Assembly: GCA_016192065.1 (NCBI GenBank)
Contig: JACPUX010000064.1
Coordinates: 1-64,000 of the forward strand
Reading direction: 5' to 3'
From: Betaproteobacteria bacterium
GTDB lineage: Bacteria; Pseudomonadota; Gammaproteobacteria; Burkholderiales; Casimicrobiaceae
DNA length: 64,000 nt
Position numbers and translations under genes: made by a program. The notes beneath the pieces were generated by a model. The model did no database searches, was not told the DNA's origin, and saw nothing but the letters and a program-made list of their open reading frames with translations. Below are positions 7,440 through 16,886 of the stretch, one piece after another (position 1 is the stretch's first letter; every line of letters starts with the position of its first letter).

Positions 7440-10400
7440 TCAGTACAGAATCTCGATGTTCCGCGGCTCCAGCCATTCGCGCAGGCCGTGCAGCAGATGC
7501 TGGTCGAGCTTGATGCGCCAATCCTGGGGCAATTCGATTTCGCCGGCGGCGCTGGAGTTGCGGTAGATCACCGTTACCGGAACGGTGCCGGGGCGGTAGG
7601 GGCTCAACAACTCCACCAACCGATGGGCGTTGCCGTCACCGTTGCACGATAGCCTGAGGCCCCGGGCAAACAGGTTTCTGGCCGAATCGAGGTCGTGTAG
7701 GGCCTCGGCCGAAACGCGGATGCCGCCGGTGTAGGCGTCGTCGCGCACTTTGCCGATAACCACCAGCAGTTGGTCTTCGTTAAGCCAGTCACGGTGTTGC
7801 TCGAAGAGTTCGCTGAACACTCCGACTTCGATTTGCGCGCTACCGTCGTCCAGGGTGACAAAGGCCATTTTGCCCGATTTGGTGACCATGCTGCGCACGC
7901 CGGTGATGATGCCGGCCAGGGTCACCAGTTCCTTTCTGGCGGCCAGGGTCTTGAGTCCGGACTTCACGAAACCGGCCAGTTCGCGCTGGTAGGCGGTGTA
8001 AGGGTGGCCGCTGAAATAGAAGCCCAGCGCGGTTTTTTCCTGCTGCAGCACTTCCAGTTCCAGCCAGCGCCGCGCCGCCACCAGCGCGGGGGCGCGTTCG
8101 GCGCTCTCTTCACCGAAGAGGCTGATTTGCGCGGCGTGGCGTTCGAGGGTTTCGGCGAAATCCATGGCTACGCCCACCGAGGCCAGGAGGCTCGCGCGAT
8201 GGTCGCTGAGGCGGTCGAAAGCGCCGGCGCGCACCAGCGCTTCGATGGCGCGGCGGTTGACAATACGCTTGTCCACCCGGCGACAGAAGTCGAACAGGTC
8301 GGTGAAGGGCGCTTCGCCGCGGGCGCGCAGAATTTCCGCGATCGCCGATTCGCCGGTGCCTTTGATGGCGCCCAGGCCATAGCGGATGCTCTGCTTATCG
8401 ACCGGCTCGAAGCGAAACCCCGAGGCATTCACATCCGGAGGCAAGAAGGACAGTCCGTTCAAGAGCGCATCCTGGTAGAACAGGTGGACTTTGTCGGTAT
8501 CGTTCATGTCCGCCGACAAGGTGGCGGCGAGGAAGGCCGCGGGGTGGTGCGCCTTGAGATAGGCGGTGTGGTAGGCCACCAGGGCATAGGCCGCGGCGTG
8601 CGATTTGTTGAAACCGTAGCCGGCGAACTTCTCCATCAAGTCGAAGAGTTGCGTTGCCACCGCCGCGCTCACCCCGTTGGCGGTGGCGCCGCTGACGAAG
8701 CTCGTGCGCTGCTGGGCCATTTCCTCGATCTTCTTCTTGCCCATGGCGCGGCGCAGCAGGTCGGCCGCGCCGAGGCTGTAGCCGCCAATCACTTGCGCGA
8801 TCTGCATCACCTGTTCCTGATACACCATCACGCCATAGGTTGGGCCAAGGATGGCTTCCAGCCGCGGGTCGAGGTATTCCACGCGTTCCTGGCCGTGCTT
8901 GCGGCGGGTGAAGTCGGGAATGAGGTCCATCGGCCCGGGACGATACAGCGCCACCAGGGCGATGATGTCCTCGAAGCGGTCGGGCTTGGCCTGCTTCAGA
9001 AGGTCTTTCATGCCGCGCGATTCCAACTGGAACACCGCGGTGGTGTTGGCCTTGGTCAGCAGTTCGTAGCTCGCGCGGTCATCCAGGGGCAGGGTCGCCA
9101 GATCGAGCGGGTCGGCGGGATCGAGGGCATGCACGTAGCGCACCGCCCAATCGAGTATGGTCAGCGTGCGCAGGCCCAGGAAGTCAAACTTCACTAGACC
9201 GATCGCTTCGACATCGTCTTTGTCGAACTGGCTGATCGCCGATTCCACCCCTGGAGCGACGTAGATCGGGCAGAAGTCAGTGAGTTTGCCCGGCGCGATC
9301 AAGACGCCGCCGGCGTGCATGCCGACATTGCGGGTGAGTCCTTCGAGCTGTTCGGCCAGCACCAGGAGCTCATGGGTTTCTTCGTCGGAGGCATCGCGGG
9401 CGTCGAGTTGAGGTTCAGCCTCGCGGGCGTAGATCACGCTCTCGTCGCCCTCGCCGACGCGGCGGCGCAGGGTCACGGTTTTGCCGGGCTGGAAGGGAAT
9501 GAGCTTGGCGAGCTCGTCCGTGCGGTTGTAGCCCCAGCCCAGCACCCGGCCGACATCACGCACCACCGCCTTGGCCGCCATGGTGCCGAAGGTGGCGATT
9601 TGCGACACCGATTCGGCGCCGTATTTCTGCTTCACATAATCGATCACCCGCTCGCGTCCGTCTTGGCAAAAGTCGATGTCGAAGTCGGGCATGGACACAC
9701 GCTCGGGATTCAGGAAGCGCTCGAACAGCAATTGGTAACGCAAAGGGTCCAGATCGGTGATGCCCAGTGCGTACGCGACCAGCGAGCCCGCCCCGGAGCC
9801 GCGCCCGGGCCCCACTGGCACGCCATTGCACTTGGCCCAGTTGATGAAGTCGGCGACGATCAGAAAATAGCCGGGGAAGCCCATCTGAATGATGGTGGCG
9901 GTCTCGAAATCGAGGCGGGCCTGGTACGTGGGCGCTTGGGCGTGGCGCGCGGCCGAGTCGGGGTAGAGTGTGAGCAGACGCTGTTCGAGGCCGGCCTTTG
10001 CCGCCTCGCGCAAGTGGTCCTCGAGGGTGATGCCGGCCGGAATCGGGAATCGCGGCAGGAAGTTCTTGCCCAGGGAGAGGGTGAGATTGCAGCGTTTGGC
10101 GATTTCCACGCTGTTGCTGAGCGCCTCGGGCAGATCGGCAAAAAGCGCGGCCATTTCCGCCTGCGTCTTGAAGTACATTTCCTCGTTGAAGTGCTTGGGC
10201 CGACGCTGGTCTCCCAGTACATAGCCTTCGGCGATGCACACGCGGGCTTCGTGGGCGCGGAAATCCTCGCGCCGCGGAAACTGCACCGGGTGCGTGGCTA
10301 CCACCGGCAGCTCCAGACTGGCCGCTAGAGCCACCGTGGCGCGGGTGATGTTCTCGGCTTCGGGCTGGCCGGCGCGCTGCACTTCGAGGTAATAGCGGTC

Positions 10401-10889
10401 GGGGAAGGCCGCCGCCCATTCGCCCGCCAGGCGTTCCGCCACCGCGGGGGTGCCGTTGGCCAGCGCTTGGCCGACGTCGCCGTGTCGGGCGCCGGAGAGG
10501 GCGAGCAAGCCTTCACTGCCGCTCATCAGCCACTCTCGGCGCAGCTCGGCGCGGCCGCGATGTTGGTTACCGCGGTAGGCACGGCTCAGCCATTCGCACA
10601 AGCGCAGGTAACCGCCCTGGTTCTGCACCAACAACAGCAGGCGCGAGGCTTGGTCGCGCTCGCTCTGGTCGCTGATCCAGACCTCGCAACCCAGAATCGG
10701 CTTGATGCCTTTCTTGCGCGCGGCTTTATAGAATTTGACCGCGCCGAAGAGATTGGCCAGGTCGGTGAGTGCCAGCGCCGGCATTTGATCTGCGGCGGCC
10801 AGGGCGATGCCTTCGTCGAGCCGCACGATGCCATCGACGACGGAGTATTCGCTGTGCAGGCGCAGGTGAACGAAGGTGGGCGAAGGCAT
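7440..10889 (-). CDS. dnaE: DNA polymerase III alpha subunit
   Basis: The replicative DNA polymerase catalytic subunit, 1149 residues, normal for proteobacterial DnaE. Order of domains: N-terminal PHP domain beginning FVHLRLHSEYSVVDG, palm with the catalytic aspartates in PDFDIDF (D402, D404, D406), fingers with GPGRGSGAGSLVAYALGI, helix-hairpin-helix and a C-terminal OB-fold region (TLAGIITGVRSMVTKSGKMAF). The start at 10889 gives the conserved N terminus; in-frame codons further upstream encode unrelated sequence. It is divergent from the small lipoprotein gene. A leftward TAAAAT at 10898-10903 lies too close to the ATG to be a confident promoter. Confidence 0.97.
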   Translation of the reverse strand: MPSPTFVHLRLHSEYSVVDGIVRLDEGIALAAADQMPALALTDLANLFGAVKFYKAARKKGIKPILGCEVWISDQSERDQASRLLLLVQNQGGYLRLCEWLSRAYRGNQHRGRAELRREWLMSGSEGLLALSGARHGDVGQALANGTPAVAERLAGEWAAAFPDRYYLEVQRAGQPEAENITRATVALAASLELPVVATHPVQFPRREDFRAHEARVCIAEGYVLGDQRRPKHFNEEMYFKTQAEMAALFADLPEALSNSVEIAKRCNLTLSLGKNFLPRFPIPAGITLEDHLREAAKAGLEQRLLTLYPDSAARHAQAPTYQARLDFETATIIQMGFPGYFLIVADFINWAKCNGVPVGPGRGSGAGSLVAYALGITDLDPLRYQLLFERFLNPERVSMPDFDIDFCQDGRERVIDYVKQKYGAESVSQIATFGTMAAKAVVRDVGRVLGWGYNRTDELAKLIPFQPGKTVTLRRRVGEGDESVIYAREAEPQLDARDASDEETHELLVLAEQLEGLTRNVGMHAGGVLIAPGKLTDFCPIYVAPGVESAISQFDKDDVEAIGLVKFDFLGLRTLTILDWAVRYVHALDPADPLDLATLPLDDRASYELLTKANTTAVFQLESRGMKDLLKQAKPDRFEDIIALVALYRPGPMDLIPDFTRRKHGQERVEYLDPRLEAILGPTYGVMVYQEQVMQIAQVIGGYSLGAADLLRRAMGKKKIEEMAQQRTSFVSGATANGVSAAVATQLFDLMEKFAGYGFNKSHAAAYALVAYHTAYLKAHHPAAFLAATLSADMNDTDKVHLFYQDALLNGLSFLPPDVNASGFRFEPVDKQSIRYGLGAIKGTGESAIAEILRARGEAPFTDLFDFCRRVDKRIVNRRAIEALVRAGAFDRLSDHRASLLASVGVAMDFAETLERHAAQISLFGEESAERAPALVAARRWLELEVLQQEKTALGFYFSGHPYTAYQRELAGFVKSGLKTLAARKELVTLAGIITGVRSMVTKSGKMAFVTLDDGSAQIEVGVFSELFEQHRDWLNEDQLLVVIGKVRDDAYTGGIRVSAEALHDLDSARNLFARGLRLSCNGDGNAHRLVELLSPYRPGTVPVTVIYRNSSAAGEIELPQDWRIKLDQHLLHGLREWLEPRNIEILY

Positions 10890-10967
10890 AGTGTAGAATT
10901 TTACCTCGATTGCGAGCCGCCATTCCGACCGTTCATGCACACTGCCTCCGCGAAAAAGCACCCTGCC

Positions 10968-11345
10968 ATGTCTTTGCTCGACCCGAACGCCGCGTCGCGC
11001 CGCGCGCGCGCCCGCACCCATGCCCGTCGCTGTGACCTGGCTTCATCGTCGGCCACCGGCCATTGTGCCCGCGGGTCGCTCGCGCTTCTGGTGCCGCGAT
11101 TGGCGCGCGCGAGCGCACTCGTCGCCGCGCTGGCTTTGGCCGCGTGCAGCACTACCCACAGTGCCGATCCCAATCCGCCGGCCAACGTCAATTTGTCCGG
11201 ATATTCGTTGGCCTTCCGCCAGGGCTACGCCGATGGTTGCGCCAGCAGTAGCGGCCGGCAGCAGCAGGACGCCAAGCGGTTTGCCGCCGACGCCGAATAT
11301 CGCCAAGGCTGGCAAGACGGCCGGTCGATCTGTCAGCGCAAGTAG
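10968..11345 (+). CDS. small lipoprotein with tandem GYADGC/GWQDGR-like motif
   Basis: Up to 125 residues. An arginine-rich leader is followed by a hydrophobic stretch and lipobox LAAC, then a short mature domain with two related motifs, FRQGYADGCAS and YRQGWQDGRSICQ, separated by about 30 residues. Similar small lipoproteins with repeated Y-x-x-G-W/Y-x-D-G motifs occur widely in Betaproteobacteria without known function. The start is uncertain: ATG at 10935 or 10968, or GTG at 11091, which would give a conventional signal peptide. It lies eight bases before the hydrolase gene. Confidence 0.62.
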   Translation: MSLLDPNAASRRARARTHARRCDLASSSATGHCARGSLALLVPRLARASALVAALALAACSTTHSADPNPPANVNLSGYSLAFRQGYADGCASSSGRQQQDAKRFAADAEYRQGWQDGRSICQRK

Positions 11346-11352
11346 GCCACCG

Positions 11353-12273
11353 ATGCGTTTGCCAGAAGGTCTCAGCGCGCCCGGCGCTTATCAGCCACGG
11401 CGCAAGTCATCCTCGGAATTTTTGGAGTTGCGTGGCCTGCGCTATCACCTGCGCACTTGGGGTTCACCGAGCGCGCGCAAGCTCTTCTTGCTGCACGGCT
11501 GGATGGACGTATCGGCTTCCTTCCAGTTTCTGGTCGATGCCCTGCTGGGCCAGTGGTATCTCATCGCCCCGGACTGGCGTGGTTTCGGGCTTTCCGCCTG
11601 GACCCGCGAGGGCTACTGGTTCGCCGACTACTTGGCCGATCTGGAAGCTCTGCTCGATCATTTCGCCGCGGGTGAACAGGTTGATCTGGTGGGCCACAGC
11701 ATGGGCGGCAATATCGCTTGCCTCTATGCCGGAATCCGGCCGGAACGCATACGCCGCGTGGTCTCCCTCGAAGGATTCGGCACGCCCGAAGGTGACCCCG
11801 CCAAGACCCCCGAACGCTATGCCGCCTGGCTCGATGCCCTGCGCGTACCGCCGGAGTTCAAGCCCTATGCCGACCTGGGCGCGGTGGCCGACCGCCTGCA
11901 ACAGAGCAATCCGCGCCTGCCGCGCGAACGTGCCCTGTTTCTTGCCGGGCACTGGGCGCACGAGGCCGCTGATGGGGCCCGCCTGCGTTCCGATCCGCGG
12001 CACAAGCAGCCTTTTCCGAGCGTGTATCGTTTGGCCGAGATGTTCGCCTGCTGGCAGCGCGTCACCGCGCCGGTGCTCTGGGTGGATGCCCCGGAATCCT
12101 TCGCGCCGCAGTGGCTCGGCGATGGCCCCGAAGGCTTTGCCCAGCGCATGGCGCAATTCTCGAAGCTGCGCCACGCCACCATCACCGAAGCGGGCCACAT
12201 GTTGCACCTCGATCAGCCCGAACAGGTAGCGGCGCTGGTGGAGCGCTTTCTGCTGGAAGAAACGGAGCAATAG
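11353..12273 (+). CDS. alpha/beta hydrolase
   Basis: A 306-residue cytoplasmic alpha/beta hydrolase. The oxyanion region HGWMDVSASF is followed by the nucleophile elbow GHSMGGN and a late catalytic histidine in EAGHMLHLDQPEQ; a candidate acid is in LWVDAPES. This is the epoxide hydrolase/haloalkane dehalogenase-like branch, substrate unknown. A short run of residues before the domain (RKSSSEFLELRGLRYHLRTWG) is typical. It probably forms a short operon with the preceding lipoprotein gene. Confidence 0.85.
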   Translation: MRLPEGLSAPGAYQPRRKSSSEFLELRGLRYHLRTWGSPSARKLFLLHGWMDVSASFQFLVDALLGQWYLIAPDWRGFGLSAWTREGYWFADYLADLEALLDHFAAGEQVDLVGHSMGGNIACLYAGIRPERIRRVVSLEGFGTPEGDPAKTPERYAAWLDALRVPPEFKPYADLGAVADRLQQSNPRLPRERALFLAGHWAHEAADGARLRSDPRHKQPFPSVYRLAEMFACWQRVTAPVLWVDAPESFAPQWLGDGPEGFAQRMAQFSKLRHATITEAGHMLHLDQPEQVAALVERFLLEETEQ

Positions 12274-12332
12274 CGCCCCGCGAGCCGGTGCGCGCGCCGA
12301 GGTCGAAGGTCGGGGAGGGTGGGTACGTCCGG

Positions 12333-12358
12333 TCCGGGCGGCCTTGGCGGCGAACGAC
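12333..12358. repeat. REP-like palindrome (degenerate)
   Basis: TCCGGGCGGCCTTGGCGGCGAACGAC resembles the GCGGCC-tt-GGCCGCGAA arm structure seen in the cluster at 5478. It lies between the convergent hydrolase and FimV-like genes, where REP elements are often found. Confidence 0.45.
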
Positions 12359-12452
12359 GTTTGAGCCCGCTCGCACACTCTCGTCGTGGCCGGGCGCGAA
12401 CGCACCGTCGGGTGCTCCCAAGCGAAGGTTCCAACTGCGCTACCGAGCGCTC

Positions 12453-14546
12453 CTACTGCCGAGCGGACTTGCGTCCCATGCTTGGGTCCTGCTCCCAATT
12501 GTCGTCGTGACGCAGTCCAGCCAGTTCCACGGCCACTTCATGCAGCAGCATCAGCTCGGACAGTGCGGTCTCGCCGAACGCGGACTTGGCGGTGTGATCG
12601 GCGAAGAGCAGGCTTTCCAGGAAATGCACCACGTGCGGCGTGCCCCAGTTGAGCGCCAGGCGCTCCAGGATGCCCGGGTGATCCATCTCCAGGGCGCAGC
12701 GGTAGCTGGTGGCGGGCAGGAGATCCTGGTCGAGCTCGAATTCGAGATCGGCCACCGGACCGACCCGTGGCGCCGCGCCTGCGGCCGAGAGAGAGAGCAG
12801 TTTGCTCTTGGGCGTGGGGGTCTCGGTGCCATGCGCTTCGAGGAGCGAACGCAAGAGCATGATGTCCTGGTAGGCGGTCAAATTGAAGCCGATCCGGTTG
12901 CCGCCGCGATTGTCGTAGAGCAGTTCATCGAGGAAGACCTTGCAAGTCGGGTTTCCCCACAGATCGCAGATCTGCTTCACCAAATGGGGGTAGGCTTCGA
13001 GGCCCGGTCCTTCCTGGCCGGCGCCGGGGTCTTCCCAGGGTGGGATGAAGGCATTGTAGCGATGGCGAAACTCCGCCGCGCTGCGCTCGTATTCGCCGCG
13101 ATCATCGGTGCGGCGATAGAGATCGAGCAGCATCAGCCAGGGTGCGGGTGCGGTGTCGGCGTGGCTGTCGACATGCTCGCGCAGCGCCAGAATGGCTTTG
13201 TCGGGATGGCCCAGGGTGAGAAAGACCCGTGCCTCTTCGGTGACTTGCGCCAGTTCGCTGACCGAGAGCTGGTGACTGGTGTCGCCGACATGGTAGTAGG
13301 ACAGTCCCGGCTTGGCCGGCGACGGTGATTCGGGCGGCGCGGGCGCCGCACTGACTTCGGGTCGAGCCGCGAACTGCCTCGGGGGTTCCTGCGGGGCCGC
13401 GGGCGCCGCCTGCGGGGTGGCCAGTTCGGGCGGCCAGATGTCCAGATTGGCGGCGCGCCGCCGTCGCCGTTGCACCAGCATGAGCGCGACGGCGGCGAGC
13501 GCGATCGCCAGCGCGACGCCCACGAACCAACTGCTGTAGTCGACCGCCCGTTCAGCTTTGGCCGGACGCTGGACGGGCACGGGTGGGGGCGACGGCGCCT
13601 CGCGTTCCGCCATGGATTTGATCTGAGCGTTGGCCGCATCCAGAGTCGATTGCAATTCTCGCAGCCGCTTGTCGAGCACCACCAGCTCGGCCTCGACGCT
13701 GAGGCTGAGGTCCTGGTCATCCGGCACCGCCTTGAGCCGGGCCTGCTTGGCCCGTAGCACCGCCAAGGCGTCATCGGATAACGGCGTCTGGCCGGGCGCG
13801 AGGTCGCTCAAGGCGGTGGAGAGCACCAGGCGCGGCGTCGCGGGTGCGGCGCCAGTGCCGGCCGAGCCGCTGAGGCTCAGCCGATCGCTCCGGTCGACGG
13901 GGCGCAGCTCGCGCGTCAGAACGCCGCTGCTGATCGGGCCGCGTGTCTTGCCCGCCGCTGCGGTGCGATGGGGCCGAAGGCTCGCCTGCGCTCCTGGAAC
14001 GCCTGCCGAGCGGCTGGCCTTGGCGGGTGGGGGCGCATCTTCGGTAATCAATCCGGTGTTGGCCGGGACCGGTGCCGCGGCGACCGCAGGCGGTATGGGT
14101 TTGCCCACCACCGGATGCTCGTCCGCTACCGACGTGAGTGCGCCGGCCACCGCAAAGGGTGGATCAAGTAACAGCACAAATTCGCGGACCAGGGCGTTTT
14201 GTTCGCAACCGGCGCGCAGAACGACGCGCAAGATCGGTTCGTTGATCGGGCGGGGCGAACTCACCACCAGGCGCCTGCCCCCGCTGGTGCCCTCGATCGC
14301 GAACCTGGCGCTGTTGAGCTGGGGCAGTTCGTCCCCGGTCTGGCGTCCCGGCGGGGCGAGTTGAAAGCATTCCGCGCGGAGATCGTCGCCGGGGTCGGCG
14401 ATCACCGCGATGGTGAGGCGCAGGGGCTCGCCCAAAGAAGATTGACTGGCAATTTCGCCCAGCCCGAGCGCCGCCGCGCCGCGGGAAAGCGCCGCAAGAA
14501 CCAGACCCGCTAGCGCCAGGCGCGATTTTTTTCGCGGCACGATCAA
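12453..14546 (-). CDS. FimV-like inner-membrane protein
   Basis: A 697-residue protein of the FimV/TspA family. After a signal segment (residues 1-26) comes the hallmark GLGEIASQSSLGEPLRL, which opens the FimV N-terminal domain. A proline/alanine-rich linker and a coiled-coil stretch (LDKRLRELQSTLDAANAQIK) lead to one transmembrane helix at about residues 332-352. The cytoplasmic part is acidic and has a TPR-like element (LTLGHPDKAILALREHV). I did not find the peptidoglycan-binding LysM domain usually present between the N-terminal domain and the membrane. FimV proteins organise polar complexes and type IV pili; no pilus genes are nearby. Confidence 0.85.
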   Translation of the reverse strand: MIVPRKKSRLALAGLVLAALSRGAAALGLGEIASQSSLGEPLRLTIAVIADPGDDLRAECFQLAPPGRQTGDELPQLNSARFAIEGTSGGRRLVVSSPRPINEPILRVVLRAGCEQNALVREFVLLLDPPFAVAGALTSVADEHPVVGKPIPPAVAAAPVPANTGLITEDAPPPAKASRSAGVPGAQASLRPHRTAAAGKTRGPISSGVLTRELRPVDRSDRLSLSGSAGTGAAPATPRLVLSTALSDLAPGQTPLSDDALAVLRAKQARLKAVPDDQDLSLSVEAELVVLDKRLRELQSTLDAANAQIKSMAEREAPSPPPVPVQRPAKAERAVDYSSWFVGVALAIALAAVALMLVQRRRRRAANLDIWPPELATPQAAPAAPQEPPRQFAARPEVSAAPAPPESPSPAKPGLSYYHVGDTSHQLSVSELAQVTEEARVFLTLGHPDKAILALREHVDSHADTAPAPWLMLLDLYRRTDDRGEYERSAAEFRHRYNAFIPPWEDPGAGQEGPGLEAYPHLVKQICDLWGNPTCKVFLDELLYDNRGGNRIGFNLTAYQDIMLLRSLLEAHGTETPTPKSKLLSLSAAGAAPRVGPVADLEFELDQDLLPATSYRCALEMDHPGILERLALNWGTPHVVHFLESLLFADHTAKSAFGETALSELMLLHEVAVELAGLRHDDNWEQDPSMGRKSARQ

Positions 14547-14747
14547 CTCATTTGCCTCACACTCCTCACTCCCTGTGCATCATGACGCGTTGCTCAAACG
14601 CTTCGGTTCCCCTTGCGCGCGCCATGATAACCGCTTTTGGCGCCGGCTTCCACGCGTCCAATAGTGGTTCCAAGAGCCGCTGGCCGGCGCCGAAGATACC
14701 GGCATGGGGTGCAATTGCCGCGGATGAATGGCGACGAGACTCCTGGA

Positions 14748-16106
14748 TCAGCGCTCGATGCTGAAGCCCAGTTCGTCGGCATAGCCCAGCAAGCGTTCCG
14801 TGCCGACCAGATTCCAGGCGCCTTTGGCCATCAGGGCGAAGTCGTTGGCGGGCCGATTCGCCAGCGACCGCTCCAGGGAGGCATTGGCGACGACTGCGTC
14901 GGTTTCCAGAGCACGATGCCAGCGCAGGAGCAGGGCATCGGCTTCGGCGCGGGCGCGCTCGGTGCTCTCCTTGATGGTATTGCCGGCGTGCAGGCGGTAG
15001 TGATAGAGCGGTTCATCGACGAAGCAAGGCTCAGCCTGGAGCACCGCGGCCAGAGCAAATGCCCAGTCGTGGTTATAGCGCAGGTTTTGGAATCCACCCA
15101 GTTCCTGCCAGAGTGACTTATCGAAGAACAGATTGCCGCTGGTAAGCGCCGGGTTGGCGGTGCTGAAGGCGGCACTCGCCGTGCCGTGGCGATACATTTC
15201 ATCGAGAATGGCGAACAACGCGTTCGCCTCGGGCGTGTCGCCGTAACGGATGGGTTGGTCGTTGCCATCGATCAGCGTGAGCTTGGAAAAGCCCCAGCGC
15301 GCGTCGCGATGTTGCAGCGCGCGCACCATGATGCCCACGCGCTCCGGCGCATAGCGGTCATCGGTGTTGAGAATGCCGATGTAGCGACCGGTGGCGAGGC
15401 TCACCCCCTCGTTGATCGCGGCATGGGCGCCGCGATTTTCATGGGTGATGATTCGGTAGGGCAGCGGCGCTCCGGCAAGGGTGCGGCGAATGATCGCCAC
15501 GCTGTCATCGGTCGAGCCATCATCGACCACGATCAGCTCCAGGCTCGGATAATCTTGATCCATGACCGAAGCGAGCGCTTGGGCAACGTAGCGGGCGTGG
15601 TTGTAGCAAGGCGCGACGACCGACACCAGCGGTGGATCGCTCGCGAGCGCCGGCAAGTCGGTGTGATGAAGCAGGTACCGGGGCGGCGCGACATCGGCCG
15701 CCTGGGCAACCGCGGCCACATCCCTGAGTTTGGCCACCGCCGCCAGCGCGAGGCCAAGGTTTCTCAGCAAAGCCGTATGGCCGAGAGGTTGCAGCGGCAA
15801 GGCCTGGAGCAGCAGACGGCAGGCGTGCTCGGCATGGCCTTGCTGCAGACGCACGACCCCTAGCATGTGTAGGGCATCGAAACACCGCGGGTCCATGGCG
15901 AGTGCCGCTTCATAGGCTGTGGCAGCCTGGTCGAGGGCACCGGCGGTTTGGGCGGTGAGCGCGGCGCTCATGGTTTCCGCGAAACTCCGGAGCGCGCCAC
16001 CCGGCCCAGCGCCCGGTGCGGCGCCGCAGCACTGCTTGAAGCGCTGGCCGCTGCCGCAAGGGCAGGGTTCGTTTCGGCGGGTCGTCAATCGCTGCCACCA
16101 GGGCAA
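14748..16106 (-). CDS. SEC-C / TPR / family 2 glycosyltransferase fusion
   Basis: A 452-residue protein with an unusual order of parts. Residues 11-28 hold a SEC-C zinc motif (C15, C17, C26, C27 in PCPCGSG...QCCG). Residues about 40-125 form a TPR-like helical region. From residue 160 a GT2 (GT-A) glycosyltransferase follows, with VVAPCYNHARY, the nucleotide-sugar motif VVDDGSTDDS (D195, D196) and the metal motif NTDD (247-250). GT2 enzymes transfer sugars to glycans at the cytoplasmic face. The nearest upstream gene in the same direction is napD's cluster far away, so no polysaccharide operon is evident. The zinc motif may serve as a protein-interaction handle; that is inference. Confidence 0.85.
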   Translation of the reverse strand: MPWWQRLTTRRNEPCPCGSGQRFKQCCGAAPGAGPGGALRSFAETMSAALTAQTAGALDQAATAYEAALAMDPRCFDALHMLGVVRLQQGHAEHACRLLLQALPLQPLGHTALLRNLGLALAAVAKLRDVAAVAQAADVAPPRYLLHHTDLPALASDPPLVSVVAPCYNHARYVAQALASVMDQDYPSLELIVVDDGSTDDSVAIIRRTLAGAPLPYRIITHENRGAHAAINEGVSLATGRYIGILNTDDRYAPERVGIMVRALQHRDARWGFSKLTLIDGNDQPIRYGDTPEANALFAILDEMYRHGTASAAFSTANPALTSGNLFFDKSLWQELGGFQNLRYNHDWAFALAAVLQAEPCFVDEPLYHYRLHAGNTIKESTERARAEADALLLRWHRALETDAVVANASLERSLANRPANDFALMAKGAWNLVGTERLLGYADELGFSIER

Positions 16107-16235
16107 TAGTCACCGTGGCATCTTAACGGATATCAACGATTCAAGGGGTAGTTTCAACTTGCGCGGTGTGCGCCTCGCCCGGCGGCGCCCCGACCTGGCC
16201 GGGAGCAGCTGGCTAGGGAATCACGGACCAAGTCC

Positions 16236-16305
16236 GTCCAACCGGCCAGCGCGGGTGCCGGTTTGCTCGAACGGCCTGAATTCCGGGGTTCGCCGAAAGG
16301 ACGAG
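16236..16305. repeat. dispersed 70-bp palindromic repeat, copy 1
   Basis: Starts GTCCAACCGGC and ends GGTTCGCCGAAAGGACGA. It aligns by eye over its whole length with 58391-58460, sharing ACCGGC, GGTG, CCGGTT, CCTG, AAT and GGTTCGCCG in order. The ends are inverted with respect to each other (GTCC...GGAC), as expected for a short non-autonomous element. It lies in the 300-base gap between the glycosyltransferase and napB, where no gene is seen. Confidence 0.6.
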
Positions 16306-16405
16306 TCCAGATTGAGTCGGTGCCTCCTCAGCGCCGACGACCACGCGCAAGGTACCGCGGCGAGGGTTTGCCCAAGCCGGTCGCGCGCCGCGCGCCCCGC
16401 CGCGG

Positions 16406-16858
16406 CTACTTCGCGGCGTTGCCGACGAAGGTGTTTTCCACCAAGGGTCTGGCATCCACCTGCGGTACATGGCAGCTGTTGCATTGGTAGCGGTCCATGG
16501 TGACGGTGGCCTTGGCGCCCGCCGGTGCTTTGGCCAGGTGGCTGTCGCCGACCTTGGGCGCGTTTTTCTCCTTGTGCTTCTCGACGCTGTGACACTCCAT
16601 ACACTGGTTGTCGCTGACGGTGATTTCGTCGAAGTTGTCCACGGCATGAGGAATCAGCGGCGGTTGCTCCTTGAAGCTGCGCGCAATGGGCTGTTGCAGG
16701 CCGGGCTTCTTGCCGGTGTAGAGCTTGTGCTCGGGCGGCGCCTGGTCGGCCACCGGTACGTCGGCGCCGCGCAGGCTGGCCACGCCGCCGAATTGCGCGC
16801 AACCAAAAATCAGGGCGGCAATGGCCCCGGCCAGAGAGTAAGCGACGGCTCTTGTCAT
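16406..16858 (-). CDS. napB: periplasmic nitrate reductase diheme cytochrome subunit NapB
   Basis: A 150-residue diheme cytochrome c, the electron-transfer subunit that passes electrons to NapA in the periplasm. It has an N-terminal signal (residues 1-28), two heme-binding motifs CMECH (86-90) and CNSCH (126-130), and the conserved LIPHAVDN segment with a probable distal heme ligand H71. Length is normal. It is the last gene of the nap operon, 28 bases after napH. Confidence 0.95.
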   Translation of the reverse strand: MTRAVAYSLAGAIAALIFGCAQFGGVASLRGADVPVADQAPPEHKLYTGKKPGLQQPIARSFKEQPPLIPHAVDNFDEITVSDNQCMECHSVEKHKEKNAPKVGDSHLAKAPAGAKATVTMDRYQCNSCHVPQVDARPLVENTFVGNAAK

Positions 16859-16886
16859 GATCGTCTCCTCGAAAGTAAAGAAATCA

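Noticed and set aside
7770-9197. Long open frame opposite dnaE (475 codons)
   Set aside because: It lies wholly antisense to the conserved dnaE gene. Its glycine/histidine-rich sequence is a shadow of GC-rich codon use.
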